Source: Rheinheimera maricola (GTDB lineage Bacteria > Pseudomonadota > Gammaproteobacteria > Enterobacterales > Alteromonadaceae). From it: a DNA stretch of 64,000 bases. This document shows positions 53,566 to 64,000 of the stretch, piece by piece. The stretch lies in assembly GCF_016918075.2 (NCBI RefSeq), contig NZ_JAERPS020000003.1, positions 186,001-250,000 of the forward strand, written 5' to 3'. The notes under the pieces were generated by a model. That model searched no databases, was not told where the DNA came from, and saw only the letters and a list, made by a program, of their open reading frames with translations. A program made the position numbers and the translations under genes. Numbering within the stretch: position 1 is the first letter of the stretch; every line of letters begins with the position of its first letter.

Positions 53566-53678
53566 CCTCCTAGTACACAAATCATAGCAAAGCAGCACCC
53601 GCTCTTTACTAAGACACGGTTGCCACTAGCTCAACCCAGTACAATCCACCACCTCTTAGTACAAAAAACTATAGCAAA
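53547..53678. repeat. Duplicated tRNA-Val 3' end and flank
   Basis: The segment 53547-53591 (end of tRNA copy 3 from AACCCAGTACAATCCACCA plus flank TAGTACAC...ATAGCAAA) recurs with a few changes at 53633-53678. The second copy is preceded by a degraded match to the T-arm and has no tRNA body. It may be the end of a decayed fourth tRNA or an att-like footprint of an integrated element. Confidence 0.65.
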
Positions 53679-53779
53679 CATGGTCCGGCGTACCTTAAAT
53701 TTAATTGTTGTGCTGTTATGTAGCGTTAAAAACTTGCTATAGTAAAACCAATAGTCCCCTTGGTGTCTGCTTTATCTTT

Positions 53780-55405
53780 ATGGAACCAGCAGTTAAACGC
53801 GACGAACGCATACTTATAATTGATGAGCAAAGCCTGAGCCAGAGCTATCTGCGTTATGCCTTGGACCAATTAGGCTATCAAAATATTAGTTATGCCGACC
53901 GTGCCCAAACTGCGCTGGGCTTGTGCAAGCAAAACCGCTACGACCTAATTGTTTGCGCCTATAACCTGCCAAAAGGTAAAGATGGCTTTCAGCTATTTGA
54001 AGAGTTAAAAAATAGCGGCCTGCAAAAGCTTAGCTGCGGTGTTATTTTTATCAGCGCAGAAACCGACCCTGCACTGGTACATAGTGTACTGGAGCTGCAA
54101 CCTGATGAGTTTTTGGCCAAACCCTTTGTGATCCGCGACTTGCAGCAGCGCATTGAGCGGGTGTTAAAACGTAAGCAACAGTTAAGAGTGGTTTACGATC
54201 TGCTGGAACAACATCAGTACGACAGTGCTTTACAGGTGATTAACCAGCAACTTTCGCAGCCTGAGCTACACAAATTATTTCCATTATTACTAAAACTAAA
54301 GGGCGATATTCTGTTACAGCAACATGCCTACGGAGATGCCTTTGTTTTTTTTCAGGCTATGTTACAAATTCAGCCGTTTAGCTGGGCTCGGATCGGTAAA
54401 GTACATTGTCTGTTACATCAGCAAGAAGAGCAGCAAGCTTTTACTGAATTAGAACAAATGCTAGCCCGCTCTGAGACGCGCTTATTTGCACTGGATTGTT
54501 TAAGCGAACTGGAGTTCCGTCAGCAGCGCTACCAACAAGCCCAACAGCATATTCTCACTGCCGCGGATATAGCACCACGTAATTTGTTACGACAGCAAAA
54601 GCTACTGCAGCTGTCGCGATTAAACCATGACTATGAAATTCAATACCGTGCTGCGCGGGACATGCTGAAGTTTGCCCGCAATTCAGTATACGAACAGCCC
54701 GATTTATACCTGAATATGGCTCGGGCCAGCATCGATTTGGCGCTAAGTTCAGAAGACAGCGAGCAACAGTATCGTTTAAACCGTCAGGCGACATTGTCAC
54801 TTAATACCGTACAACAGCAATTTAAGCAGCGCAGTTTGTCTGAGCCGCAGCAAGTTCTGCAGGCACGGTTATTATATCTGCAGGATCATCGTGAAAAAGC
54901 ACGCAGTATGCTGGCGGAGCTCGAGACAGACACCCCGTTTACTTCACTGGAAGACGCGCTAGACAAAGCCAAAGCCCTGCATGAAGTTGGCCTGACAGAC
55001 GCTTCAAGGCAGCTGTTTCAGCAAATTATTCAGCATTGCCGGCTTAACCAGGCAGAGCCGGTATTTTCGGCCTATTTGCAACAAGAGCAGCAAGAGCGTG
55101 AACGCATGCCGCAAGGGCCGCGCGAGCTAAACAACAATGCGGTACATTTATACCAGCATGGTAATTGGCAGGAGGCATTTTCAGCCTTTGTTATGGCGGC
55201 ACAAGTGATGCCGAGAAACGCTGGTATTGCGTTAAACCTATTGCAAACATTGTTGACAGCACCGCGACCACTTTGTGCTGATGCGCAGCGAGACAGCCTG
55301 TTACAGCAATGCCAGCAGTTGATTAACAGCAGTAAACTAAAAACCGATCAACAAGAGCGCTACCTTCAACTAAAACAAAAATATCTTAGTGAATTACCCG
55401 CTTAA
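53780..55405 (+). CDS. Pseudo-receiver protein with TPR-like repeats
   Basis: Cytoplasmic protein of 541 residues. Residues about 10-128 fold as a response-regulator receiver (ILIIDEQ, VIFISAE, FLAKPF with the conserved Lys about 114). The position of the phospho-acceptor Asp reads VCAYNLPKGKDG, Ala about 60 for Asp, so normal phosphorylation is not expected. The rest (about 150-541) is helical repeats of TPR type (for example YGDAFVFFQAMLQIQPFSWA and NNAVHLYQHGNWQEAFSAF). ATG at 53780 starts MEPAVKRDERIL and lacks a good ribosome site; the frame is open 25 codons upstream. No kinase is adjacent. The product is likely a protein-interaction scaffold. Confidence 0.82.
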   Translation: MEPAVKRDERILIIDEQSLSQSYLRYALDQLGYQNISYADRAQTALGLCKQNRYDLIVCAYNLPKGKDGFQLFEELKNSGLQKLSCGVIFISAETDPALVHSVLELQPDEFLAKPFVIRDLQQRIERVLKRKQQLRVVYDLLEQHQYDSALQVINQQLSQPELHKLFPLLLKLKGDILLQQHAYGDAFVFFQAMLQIQPFSWARIGKVHCLLHQQEEQQAFTELEQMLARSETRLFALDCLSELEFRQQRYQQAQQHILTAADIAPRNLLRQQKLLQLSRLNHDYEIQYRAARDMLKFARNSVYEQPDLYLNMARASIDLALSSEDSEQQYRLNRQATLSLNTVQQQFKQRSLSEPQQVLQARLLYLQDHREKARSMLAELETDTPFTSLEDALDKAKALHEVGLTDASRQLFQQIIQHCRLNQAEPVFSAYLQQEQQERERMPQGPRELNNNAVHLYQHGNWQEAFSAFVMAAQVMPRNAGIALNLLQTLLTAPRPLCADAQRDSLLQQCQQLINSSKLKTDQQERYLQLKQKYLSELPA

Positions 55406-55884
55406 TGTGCTTTTGCTGCTGCATCAGGCCACTCAGAAAAAACCGCTTTAAGGGTACGTGAGCCAAACAACCACAAACATCCGGTAAACAACAGCACCGG
55501 CGCTACCATGCGCCAAGGTGCATCCAGCATCACCTGCGGTGGTAAATCAACTGTTGTTAACACTAAGTCGGTTAAGGCGACGGTTAGCATTAACCCCCGG
55601 CCATAGCGCCAAATATGCCGCCAGCTCTGGTAGCCTTTGGGCTTGCGTTGGCTAAGCGCGGCTATTATTAGTAGCAAAGGCGCTGCCACCGCACAGGCCA
55701 ACATAAAGTCGACCTGCCGTGGATAAAACAGTGCCAGCATATTGCGCTGGGCCTCAGGCAAGGTTAATACCAACACCCAGCAAATATACGGCCGCAACAA
55801 CAACAGTAGCAGCCAGTAAAAGCGCAGCGGTACCTTGTGCAAGCCATGGTCGTCTAGTACCGGCCAGATTGCTTTAGTGCGCAT
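55402..55884 (-). CDS. DUF2919 inner-membrane protein (YfeZ family)
   Basis: Membrane protein of 160 residues with about four hydrophobic segments. VLDDHGLHKVPLRFYWLLLL at the start and the central QVDFMLACAVAAPLLLI fit DUF2919. Function unknown. ATG at 55884 has AAGG 5 bases upstream. Its end overlaps the end of the convergent pseudo-receiver gene by 4 bases. Confidence 0.8.
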   Translation of the reverse strand: MRTKAIWPVLDDHGLHKVPLRFYWLLLLLLRPYICWVLVLTLPEAQRNMLALFYPRQVDFMLACAVAAPLLLIIAALSQRKPKGYQSWRHIWRYGRGLMLTVALTDLVLTTVDLPPQVMLDAPWRMVAPVLLFTGCLWLFGSRTLKAVFSEWPDAAAKAH

Positions 55885-55912
55885 TACAACCTTGAATACC
55901 AATATTGGGCAT

Positions 55913-58039
<2,127 letters not shown>

Positions 58040-58981
58040 TTAACCGTGGATCAGTTGCTGGCGCTGAAATTCACGAATTTTATCCACATAATGCCGCACG
58101 GTTTGTACCGTAAGTACACTGCGCTGGCCATCCAACACCTGGCCGCCAAACTCTTCCGCCAGCTTTTTCGCCGCATTGTGCATCAGATTAAAATTCTGCA
58201 GCGGTTCGCCGGGGCCAGGCAAGGTCATAAACAAGCTGACACCGCGGGTGGCTAATTTATCGATGTTTTCTAAATCGAAAGTGCCGGGGTTAAACATATT
58301 GGCCAGGCTAAACAGCACGGCACCAGAACCGGCACTGTCGAGATGGCGGTGAAATATATCCATGTCGCCATACTTAAAACCCAGCGTCAACAAGGATGAA
58401 AGTAAGTCTGGCCCTTTCATCTCTTTATGCTCAGGCAACAAAACATACAATATTAGCACTTCAGCCGGGGCTTCTTCTTCGGCCGATACGCTATCTGGTG
58501 AGCTGTCAAAGTGCGGCTCTACGTTGGTATCCGCATGGATATTGCCATGGTGCGATGTGCTATCTGCGTTACCGGGTCTAGCAGCCGTTTCATCATCTGG
58601 CAGTGCAGAAAAATTCAGTTGTGGCTCCTGGGGCTCGTCAAATGGCAACTCGGTTTGCACTTCAGCTACGGCTGCAGTGCTAACACCGCGGGTATTGCTA
58701 CTCGCATCATTGCGGCTTACCGGCGCGGCTTTAGCAGGTTCCGGGCTTACGGCCGCTGCGGCTTGCGTTTTGGCAGCAGATTTAACCACCCGCACACTAC
58801 CGATGCCGTACTCGTCAAAACCGTCGGCTTTTTCAGTAGTAGGACTATTGGCTTGTTCATCATAATAGCGGTGTTTAGGTTGACCGGCATTTTTGCGCAC
58901 TGTCCACAAGCCATGCAATAACAACGCCCCCAGTACTAAAGCACCGATAATAATAAACACCAAGCGTAATTCGTCAGCCAT
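58040..58981 (-). CDS. zipA: Cell division protein ZipA
   Basis: Bitopic inner-membrane protein of 313 residues that anchors FtsZ at the septum. An N-terminal helix (about 8-26), a Pro/Ala/Glu-rich linker (about 35-170) and a C-terminal ZipA domain (VLILYVLLPEHKEMKGPDLL to the end, about 174-313) are in the correct order. MFNPGTFDLENIDKLATRGV is typical. It lies 15 bases after smc, between smc and ligA. Confidence 0.93.
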   Translation of the reverse strand: MADELRLVFIIIGALVLGALLLHGLWTVRKNAGQPKHRYYDEQANSPTTEKADGFDEYGIGSVRVVKSAAKTQAAAAVSPEPAKAAPVSRNDASSNTRGVSTAAVAEVQTELPFDEPQEPQLNFSALPDDETAARPGNADSTSHHGNIHADTNVEPHFDSSPDSVSAEEEAPAEVLILYVLLPEHKEMKGPDLLSSLLTLGFKYGDMDIFHRHLDSAGSGAVLFSLANMFNPGTFDLENIDKLATRGVSLFMTLPGPGEPLQNFNLMHNAAKKLAEEFGGQVLDGQRSVLTVQTVRHYVDKIREFQRQQLIHG

Positions 58982-58995
58982 AAGGTTACCTTTAA

Positions 58996-61900
58996 TTAAG
59001 AGGCTGCTGCCATTTTAACAGCATCATCCACATCAACAGCCACAACGCGTGACACGCCGGGTTCCTGCATTGTCACGCCCATTAGCTGCGCCGCCATTTC
59101 CATGGCAATTTTATTGTGGCTAATATAAATAAATTGTACCGTTTCCGACATTTCCCGCACCAGATTGCAAAAACGACCGACATTGGCGTCATCCAGTGGC
59201 GCATCTACTTCGTCTAACATACAAAACGGTGCCGGATTTAGCCGGAAAATTGAAAACACCAATGATAAAGCGGTTAGGGCTTTTTCACCACCCGATAATA
59301 AATGTATTGTACTGTTTTTTTTGCCCGGCGGCCTTGCCATGATAGTGACACCGGTTTCTAACAAGTCATCTTCTGTCAACGCCAGGTAAGCACTACCACC
59401 GCCAAACACTTTCGGAAACAGTGTTTTTAAGCCTTCATTAACCTGTTCAAAGGTTTCTTTAAACTTTTGCCGGGTTTCTTTATCGATTTTACGCATAGCC
59501 GTTTCCAGCGTGTCCATCGCGGCAATGAGATCATCATTTTGCCTATCCAAATACTGTTTTCGCTCAGCTTGCTGCTCATACTCTTCAATGGCCGCCAGGT
59601 TTATCGGCCCCAGGCGGCCAACTGCATCAATTGTTTTATCCAGTTGCTGCTGCCAAACGGTTTCATCTGCGTCGGCTGGTAACTGCGGCAGCACCTCTTT
59701 CATGCTAACGTGCTGCTCACGCAGCAGCTCCAGCATATTGTTGGCCCTTACCCGGTAGCCTTCGGCATCTAGACGTAGCTCTGCCAACTCAGCACGTTTT
59801 TTGTTTAATAGCTGTAAAATACCATGTTGGCCCTGCTCCAGCTCACGAATTTGCTGTTCTATCACTGCCAGCTGATTTTGCTGCGCAATCATTTGCTGCT
59901 CGGCCTCTTCGCGCTCCAGCAGCGCTTGTTGTAATTGCTCGTGTAGCAATAATTCCGGCTCGTCATCCTGCTCTAGCTTTGCCGTCAGTACACTGGCTTG
60001 CTCTTGCAATTGTTGCTGTTGCGCAAGGCTACGTTGCAAGCTTTGTTGCAGCGTGCTTAATTGCTGCTCCGCCACCTTTTGCTGCATTAGCAGCTGTTGC
60101 TGCTGCGTGCGTTTTTGTTCAAATTGAGCGCGTAATTGCTGCAACTGCTGCTGTTGGTTACCGCTTTGACTGTGCAGTTGCTGTTGCGCAGTTTCATGCT
60201 GCAACAACTGCTCTGCGCTGTCCTCCAGCGACATGGCCAGTTGCTCTGTGCTTTCTTCCAGTTGCGCTTGTTTCAACTGTAATTTCTGTTGCTCCGTCAC
60301 CAGCTTTTGTGCCAGTTTTTCCGCTTGTTGCAGCTCTTGCTGCGCCAGCAGCTTCGCCGTAAGTTGCTGTTGTTGTGCCCGCTCGGCCTGTTGCAGTTGC
60401 TGCATCACCTGCTGCTGTTGTTGTTGCGCTTGTTGCAACGCTTGTTGCTGCGTAGCGTATTGACCGCTGAGCTGCCTAACGTGTTGCTCAGCGTTTGCCA
60501 ACTCCTGCTGCAATTGCCCTAAACGCTCTGAGCGCAGCAAGTAGTTATCTTGTTGTTGCGATCCAGCCTGCAAACACCAATTAGCACCCAGCCAGCAGCC
60601 AGAGGCGGTGATCACGCTGTGGCCGGCAGCGAGCTGCGGCAGCCGTTGCTGCGCGGCGTTAGTGTCGGCAACACAGAAAATCTGGTTAAAGCTCTCAGGA
60701 TACACGCCACGGATAATAACCTCTGCCAAACTGCCCGGGGCGGCAGCACAACTGTTACGGCTTACCATACTTTGTGCCGTCGCCTGCAGTTGCTCTGCAA
60801 CCGCAGCATGTTGCAATTGCCCCAGTACCAGCGCCACTGATGTCGCCCAACCGGGTTTGAGCTGCAGCTGGCGTAATAATTGCTGTTGTTCACCATCTTG
60901 TTGCTGCTGCTGTTGTTGCAGTTGTTGTTGTTCGCGCTGCAACAGCATTAATTCCGATTTTGCCTGTAGCTGTGCAGCATCGAGTTCACGGCTAAGCTGT
61001 TCTTGCTGCTGCACCGCCTGCTGCGCCTGTTCATGCAACTCGGTGCGTTGCTGCACTTGTGTGGCACCATGGCTAAGGTCAGTTTCAAGCGCAGCGACAT
61101 GTTGCTGCAACGGCGCTAGTGCCAGTGCGGCCTGTTCCTGTTGTAGTTGCTGTTCCTGCTGGCGCAACTGCATTAACTGACTAAGTTGGTTTTGTTGTTG
61201 TAACTGCTGCTGCTGCTGTTGCTGCTGTAAGCGAAAATGTTGTTGTTGCCACTGATTAAAGGCCTGTTGCTGCTGATACTGCTCGTCTTCCAACTGTTGT
61301 AACTGCTCTATCAGCTCGGCCAATTGCTCATCGAGCAACGCCTGTTGTGGCTCGTCTTCGGCTAATTGCTGCTGCAGCTCAGCTTGCTGCGCTTGTTCAG
61401 TAGCAATAAATTCGTCGGCTTGGGCCAGGCCATATTGTGCCTGCTGTAACTGCGCAGTTAAGGTTTGCTGTTGTTGGCGTTGGTGCAAAATTTGCTGTTC
61501 TAAGCGGCTGATGCTGCTGCCCAGTTGATAAAAATTACTTTGTACTTTTTCCAGCGCCTGGCGGCCATCTTGTGCCTGCTGTTTCAACTCCAACAATACC
61601 CGCTGATCACCCAGCTCTTGCGACTGGTATTTTTCCAGCTCGGTTTGTTGCTGGGTATAGTGTTGCTCTAATGTGCTGTAGCGCTGATTGAAGGCTAACC
61701 ATTTAATCGTGGTTAACTCCGCTTTTAACTTACGCTCTTGCGCTTTTAATTCTTTATAGCGCTGTGCCGCACTGGCTTGGCGTTTTAGTTTATCTATATT
61801 TTTGCCCAGCTCTTCACGCACATCTGCCAGCCGGTCGAGGTTTTCGCGGGTGTGTTTAATGCGGTTCTCAGTTTCGCGCCGCCGCTCTTTGTACTTAGAA

Positions 61901-62409
61901 ATACCAGCAGCTTCTTCAATAAACACGCGCAGCTCTTGCGGTTTCGATTCAATTAACCGCGAGATCATGCCTTGTTCAATAATGGCGTAGCTGCGCGGCC
62001 CCAGGCCTGTGCCCAAAAAGATATCGGTAATATCGCGCCGGCGGCATTTACTGCCATTTAGAAAGTAATTTGACTGCGCGTCACGGGTGACAATGCGCTT
62101 AATGGATATTTCGCTGCGATCGGCCATGCCGCCGGCTAAACGGCCCTGGGTATTCTCAAACACCAGCTCGACTGACGCTTGTGATACCGGCTTGCGCTGC
62201 GATGAGCCGTTAAAAATTACGTCGGTCATGGCATCGCCACGCAGATTTTTTGCCGAGCTCTCGCCCAGAACCCAGCGCACGGCATCAATTACATTAGATT
62301 TACCGCAGCCATTGGGGCCTACCACAGCTGTCATTTGCTGTGGAAATGGCACATTGGTGCTGTCAACAAACGACTTAAAGCCGGACAACTTAATTTGTTT
62401 TAAGCGCAT
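58996..62409 (-). CDS. smc: Chromosome segregation ATPase SMC
   Basis: SMC ATPase of 1137 residues. Walker A VVGPNGCGKSNVIDAVRWVL (about 29-48), N-terminal signature RSYAIIEQGMISRLIE, a coiled coil of unusual glutamine density (including runs of 6-8 Gln near 395-410), a short hinge near 520-610, a second coiled coil, signature LSGGEKALTALSLVFS and Walker B FCMLDEVDAPLDDANV (near the end). The glutamine-rich arms are the oddest part. MukB is not present in the window. Confidence 0.94.
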   Translation of the reverse strand: MRLKQIKLSGFKSFVDSTNVPFPQQMTAVVGPNGCGKSNVIDAVRWVLGESSAKNLRGDAMTDVIFNGSSQRKPVSQASVELVFENTQGRLAGGMADRSEISIKRIVTRDAQSNYFLNGSKCRRRDITDIFLGTGLGPRSYAIIEQGMISRLIESKPQELRVFIEEAAGISKYKERRRETENRIKHTRENLDRLADVREELGKNIDKLKRQASAAQRYKELKAQERKLKAELTTIKWLAFNQRYSTLEQHYTQQQTELEKYQSQELGDQRVLLELKQQAQDGRQALEKVQSNFYQLGSSISRLEQQILHQRQQQQTLTAQLQQAQYGLAQADEFIATEQAQQAELQQQLAEDEPQQALLDEQLAELIEQLQQLEDEQYQQQQAFNQWQQQHFRLQQQQQQQQLQQQNQLSQLMQLRQQEQQLQQEQAALALAPLQQHVAALETDLSHGATQVQQRTELHEQAQQAVQQQEQLSRELDAAQLQAKSELMLLQREQQQLQQQQQQQDGEQQQLLRQLQLKPGWATSVALVLGQLQHAAVAEQLQATAQSMVSRNSCAAAPGSLAEVIIRGVYPESFNQIFCVADTNAAQQRLPQLAAGHSVITASGCWLGANWCLQAGSQQQDNYLLRSERLGQLQQELANAEQHVRQLSGQYATQQQALQQAQQQQQQVMQQLQQAERAQQQQLTAKLLAQQELQQAEKLAQKLVTEQQKLQLKQAQLEESTEQLAMSLEDSAEQLLQHETAQQQLHSQSGNQQQQLQQLRAQFEQKRTQQQQLLMQQKVAEQQLSTLQQSLQRSLAQQQQLQEQASVLTAKLEQDDEPELLLHEQLQQALLEREEAEQQMIAQQNQLAVIEQQIRELEQGQHGILQLLNKKRAELAELRLDAEGYRVRANNMLELLREQHVSMKEVLPQLPADADETVWQQQLDKTIDAVGRLGPINLAAIEEYEQQAERKQYLDRQNDDLIAAMDTLETAMRKIDKETRQKFKETFEQVNEGLKTLFPKVFGGGSAYLALTEDDLLETGVTIMARPPGKKNSTIHLLSGGEKALTALSLVFSIFRLNPAPFCMLDEVDAPLDDANVGRFCNLVREMSETVQFIYISHNKIAMEMAAQLMGVTMQEPGVSRVVAVDVDDAVKMAAAS

Positions 62410-62485
62410 TTAGGCAACATAGTTTTATAATTATCATTGCGTTATGGGCAATGTAGCAGCAGGAAAATCCGCTGTCACGGAAAAA

Positions 62486-63103
62486 TCAATCGCTCTTGTA
62501 ACCGCTAAATGTCTTGCGTCGCCAGCGCTGGGCTTTTTCGGCTACAGTCGTTTTTATCGCGATACGGTTTTTCTTGGCAAACACCACTACCGGGCGAGAA
62601 ATTAATAAATTATTCGGATAAACCACTTGCTCATTGTCTTTAGTTCGCAGCACAGTACTAAACAGGTTAATTTCTTCAATGCGCCCCTCCAAATAATTAG
62701 CACCATCAACTACCCGCACGTCCATACCTTCGGCAAAGGCTTTTTGCCCCAGCAGAATAAAAAACGCCGTAATATTGCTAAGTAAACTCCAGGCAGCAAA
62801 TAACGCTACACCAACCACCGCGATCATGGATGAAGCCAACACCAGCAGGCCACGCACATCCAGGCCCCATATCACGCTTAGCACAACAATAAGCAAAAGC
62901 ACCAGTAAGATATGAAACACCGCCGCCGCGCGCTTATTCATCTCAGCTTTTAACCGGCTATTGGCGATCACCTGATACAGCAACGGCATTACCCGCCGGC
63001 TGATAATAAAGTACAGCAGCACAGCAGCGCTGCTAATAATAAGTTGCACAGTAACCGGGCTGAAATGCTGCAACAATTGTTGTACCTGTTGAAAGAATGA
63101 CAA
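62486..63103 (-). CDS. Small MscS-type mechanosensitive channel
   Basis: Inner-membrane protein of 205 residues. Three to four membrane helices (about 15-110) lead to an MscS pore helix and beta domain: SMIAVVGVALFAAWSLLSNI, TAFFILLGQKAFAEGMDV, GRIEEINLFSTVLRTKDNEQ and VVYPNNLLISRPVV. It is shorter than E. coli MscS (286) and ends soon after the beta domain, so the C-terminal cage is reduced. The start is probably TTG at 63103, 7 bases after GGGGA and 17 bases after the ycgN stop; a TTG at 63145 would overlap ycgN. Confidence 0.82.
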   Translation of the reverse strand: MSFFQQVQQLLQHFSPVTVQLIISSAAVLLYFIISRRVMPLLYQVIANSRLKAEMNKRAAAVFHILLVLLLIVVLSVIWGLDVRGLLVLASSMIAVVGVALFAAWSLLSNITAFFILLGQKAFAEGMDVRVVDGANYLEGRIEEINLFSTVLRTKDNEQVVYPNNLLISRPVVVFAKKNRIAIKTTVAEKAQRWRRKTFSGYKSD

Positions 63104-63120
63104 GGTAAGGTCCCCGAGGA

Positions 63121-63615
63121 TTAATCCAGATCGTTCAGCGGCCAACGCACAATAAAGTCTTCAAAATCATCCAGGTTTACCTGTAGCTCTGAAATGGTTT
63201 TATTGCGCACCGACATCTGTTTTTTGTGCATCAGGCTCTTTTTACCGTCGTTTAGCAGCGGATGCCAGTGCGGCAACCCGCGGCCTTCATGCAATCGCCG
63301 ATAAGCGCAGCTGGTCGGCATAAAAAAAATGTGCTTGAGATTTTCTTTGGTCAAGGCAATACAATCAGGCACCAGCACCGTACGCTGGCTATATTCGGTA
63401 CATTCGCATTTGTGGCTGTTTAAATAGCGACAAGCAATATTGGTGTAATGCACCTGCTCGTCCTGATGCAACACCGCTGTTGGGCCTTCTTCTTCATCGT
63501 CATCGATAAACTTGTTCAGGCAGCATTTGGCGCAGCCATCACACAATGCTTCCCACTCTTCGGTACTCATCTGGTCCAGCGTTTTATGCTCCCAGTAACG
63601 TTCTGTCAGTGCCAT
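63121..63615 (-). CDS. ycgN: YcgN family Fe/Zn-cluster Cys-rich protein (UPF0260)
   Basis: Cytoplasmic protein of 164 residues. The conserved Cys set is visible: ALCDGCAKCCLNK (about 24-36), ACRYLNSHKCECTEYSQR (about 61-78), VPDCIALT and PTSCAYRRLHEGRGLPHWHP. The family probably binds a metal or cluster; function is unknown. ATG at 63615 starts MALTERYWEHK; its gene begins 2 bases after the ycgM stop, and ycgM-ycgN adjacency is conserved in E. coli. Confidence 0.9.
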   Translation of the reverse strand: MALTERYWEHKTLDQMSTEEWEALCDGCAKCCLNKFIDDDEEEGPTAVLHQDEQVHYTNIACRYLNSHKCECTEYSQRTVLVPDCIALTKENLKHIFFMPTSCAYRRLHEGRGLPHWHPLLNDGKKSLMHKKQMSVRNKTISELQVNLDDFEDFIVRWPLNDLD

Positions 63616-63617
63616 GC

Positions 63618-64000
63618 TCAATATACTCTGGTGGTCAGGCTAAACAAATCAGCCAATTGTAACTGCAACGAGTCGCCACTGTGTAATGGGCCAACACCCG
63701 CAGGCGTGCCGCTAAGCACGATATCACCCGGCAATAGAGTAAAATGCTGGCTCATTTCGGCGATTAGCTGGCTAATGCCACGGATCATATTGGCGGTGTT
63801 ACCATTTTGCCGCAACTGGCCGTTAACACTTAAACGAAACTCTAACTGCTGAGGATGCTGCACCTGCGATTTAGCAACAAAACCCGCCACCGGACAAGCG
63901 CCATCAAAACCTTTGGCTATTTCCCAGGGCCGGCCAAGTTGCTTCAGCCCGGCTTGCACATCACGCAGCGTTAAATCCAGCGCTAAACTGTAACCCCAAA
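63618..64000 (-). CDS. ycgM: YcgM-like fumarylacetoacetate hydrolase family protein (5' end outside window)
   Basis: The last 126 residues of a FAH-family hydrolase that continues past position 64000. YSLALDLTLRDVQAGLKQLG, PWEIAKGFDGACPVAGFV and GDIVLSGTPAGVGPLHSGDS match the C-terminal half of E. coli YcgM; the DLTLRD Asp and the GTPAGVG loop belong to the active site. Metal ligands nearer the N-terminus are outside the window. Operon with ycgN, overlapping by a few bases at most. Confidence 0.88.
   Translation of the reverse strand, partial: WGYSLALDLTLRDVQAGLKQLGRPWEIAKGFDGACPVAGFVAKSQVQHPQQLEFRLSVNGQLRQNGNTANMIRGISQLIAEMSQHFTLLPGDIVLSGTPAGVGPLHSGDSLQLQLADLFSLTTRVY

Noticed and set aside
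60233-61180. Cys-rich open frames on the plus strand
   Set aside because: These are the antisense of the glutamine-rich SMC coiled coil (CAG/CAA read as CTG/TTG/TGC); no starts or domains.

Overview
This window is chromosomal DNA of a gammaproteobacterium with roughly even base composition. Gene content and order (ygfB-ubiH-ubiI-gcvTHP, 6S RNA before fau, rpiA-serA, smc-zipA-ligA, ycgN-ycgM) point to an Alteromonadales/Chromatiaceae-type organism such as Rheinheimera, Alishewanella or a relative. It uses SMC rather than MukB. The genus is a guess from overall resemblance, not from a search.

Positions 1-17.9 kb are dominated by anaerobic and nitrogen-oxide physiology. A CcdA/CcdB pair is followed by oxygen-independent haem synthesis (hemN) and the O2-independent ubiquinone module ubiT / ubiU-ubiV, then mog (molybdenum cofactor). 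A ParD-like/zeta toxin pair follows. Next come a fused PP2C phosphatase/Ser-Thr kinase coupled to a NarK-type nitrate transporter, a divergent second narK with nnrS, a DGC zinc-binding protein, and an operon norR-ybaN-moeB divergent from ytfE (iron-centre repair). The control DNA is unusually readable: FNR/NNR boxes at -41.5 before narK and the DGC gene, a perfect 7-2-7 NarL/NarP box 29 bp upstream of the second FNR box (the layout of E. coli nirB), and two GT-N7-AC NorR sites with a sigma-54 promoter before ytfE. No nitrate, nitrite or NO reductase is in the window.

Positions 17.7-39.9 kb are an accessory stretch: GNAT acetyltransferases, a MATE pump, an aldo/keto reductase, a PstS-like protein beside a truncated porin, a collagen-like lipoprotein with two propeller-like halves next to a MASE1/CHASE histidine kinase, an OmpA lipoprotein, two tandem Rnk-like proteins, an exported KatG, CreA, PhzF and RluA-family proteins. 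It also holds several decayed genes: a nucleoside deaminase, an AraC regulator, two HigA antitoxins, an orphan ParD and a YD-repeat fragment.

Positions 39.9-64 kb are mostly housekeeping: glycine cleavage (gcvP, H, T), aerobic ubiquinone hydroxylases ubiI and ubiH, ygfB, 6S RNA, fau, rpiA, serA, a DUF481 protein, gltX, three tRNA-Val(UAC) genes behind a consensus promoter, a TPR protein with a receiver domain lacking its phospho-acceptor Asp, DUF2919, ligA, zipA, smc, a small MscS-type channel, ycgN and the 3' part of ycgM, which runs off the right edge. Both the anaerobic (UbiT/U/V) and aerobic (UbiI/UbiH) ubiquinone routes are therefore encoded here, fitting a facultative respirer.
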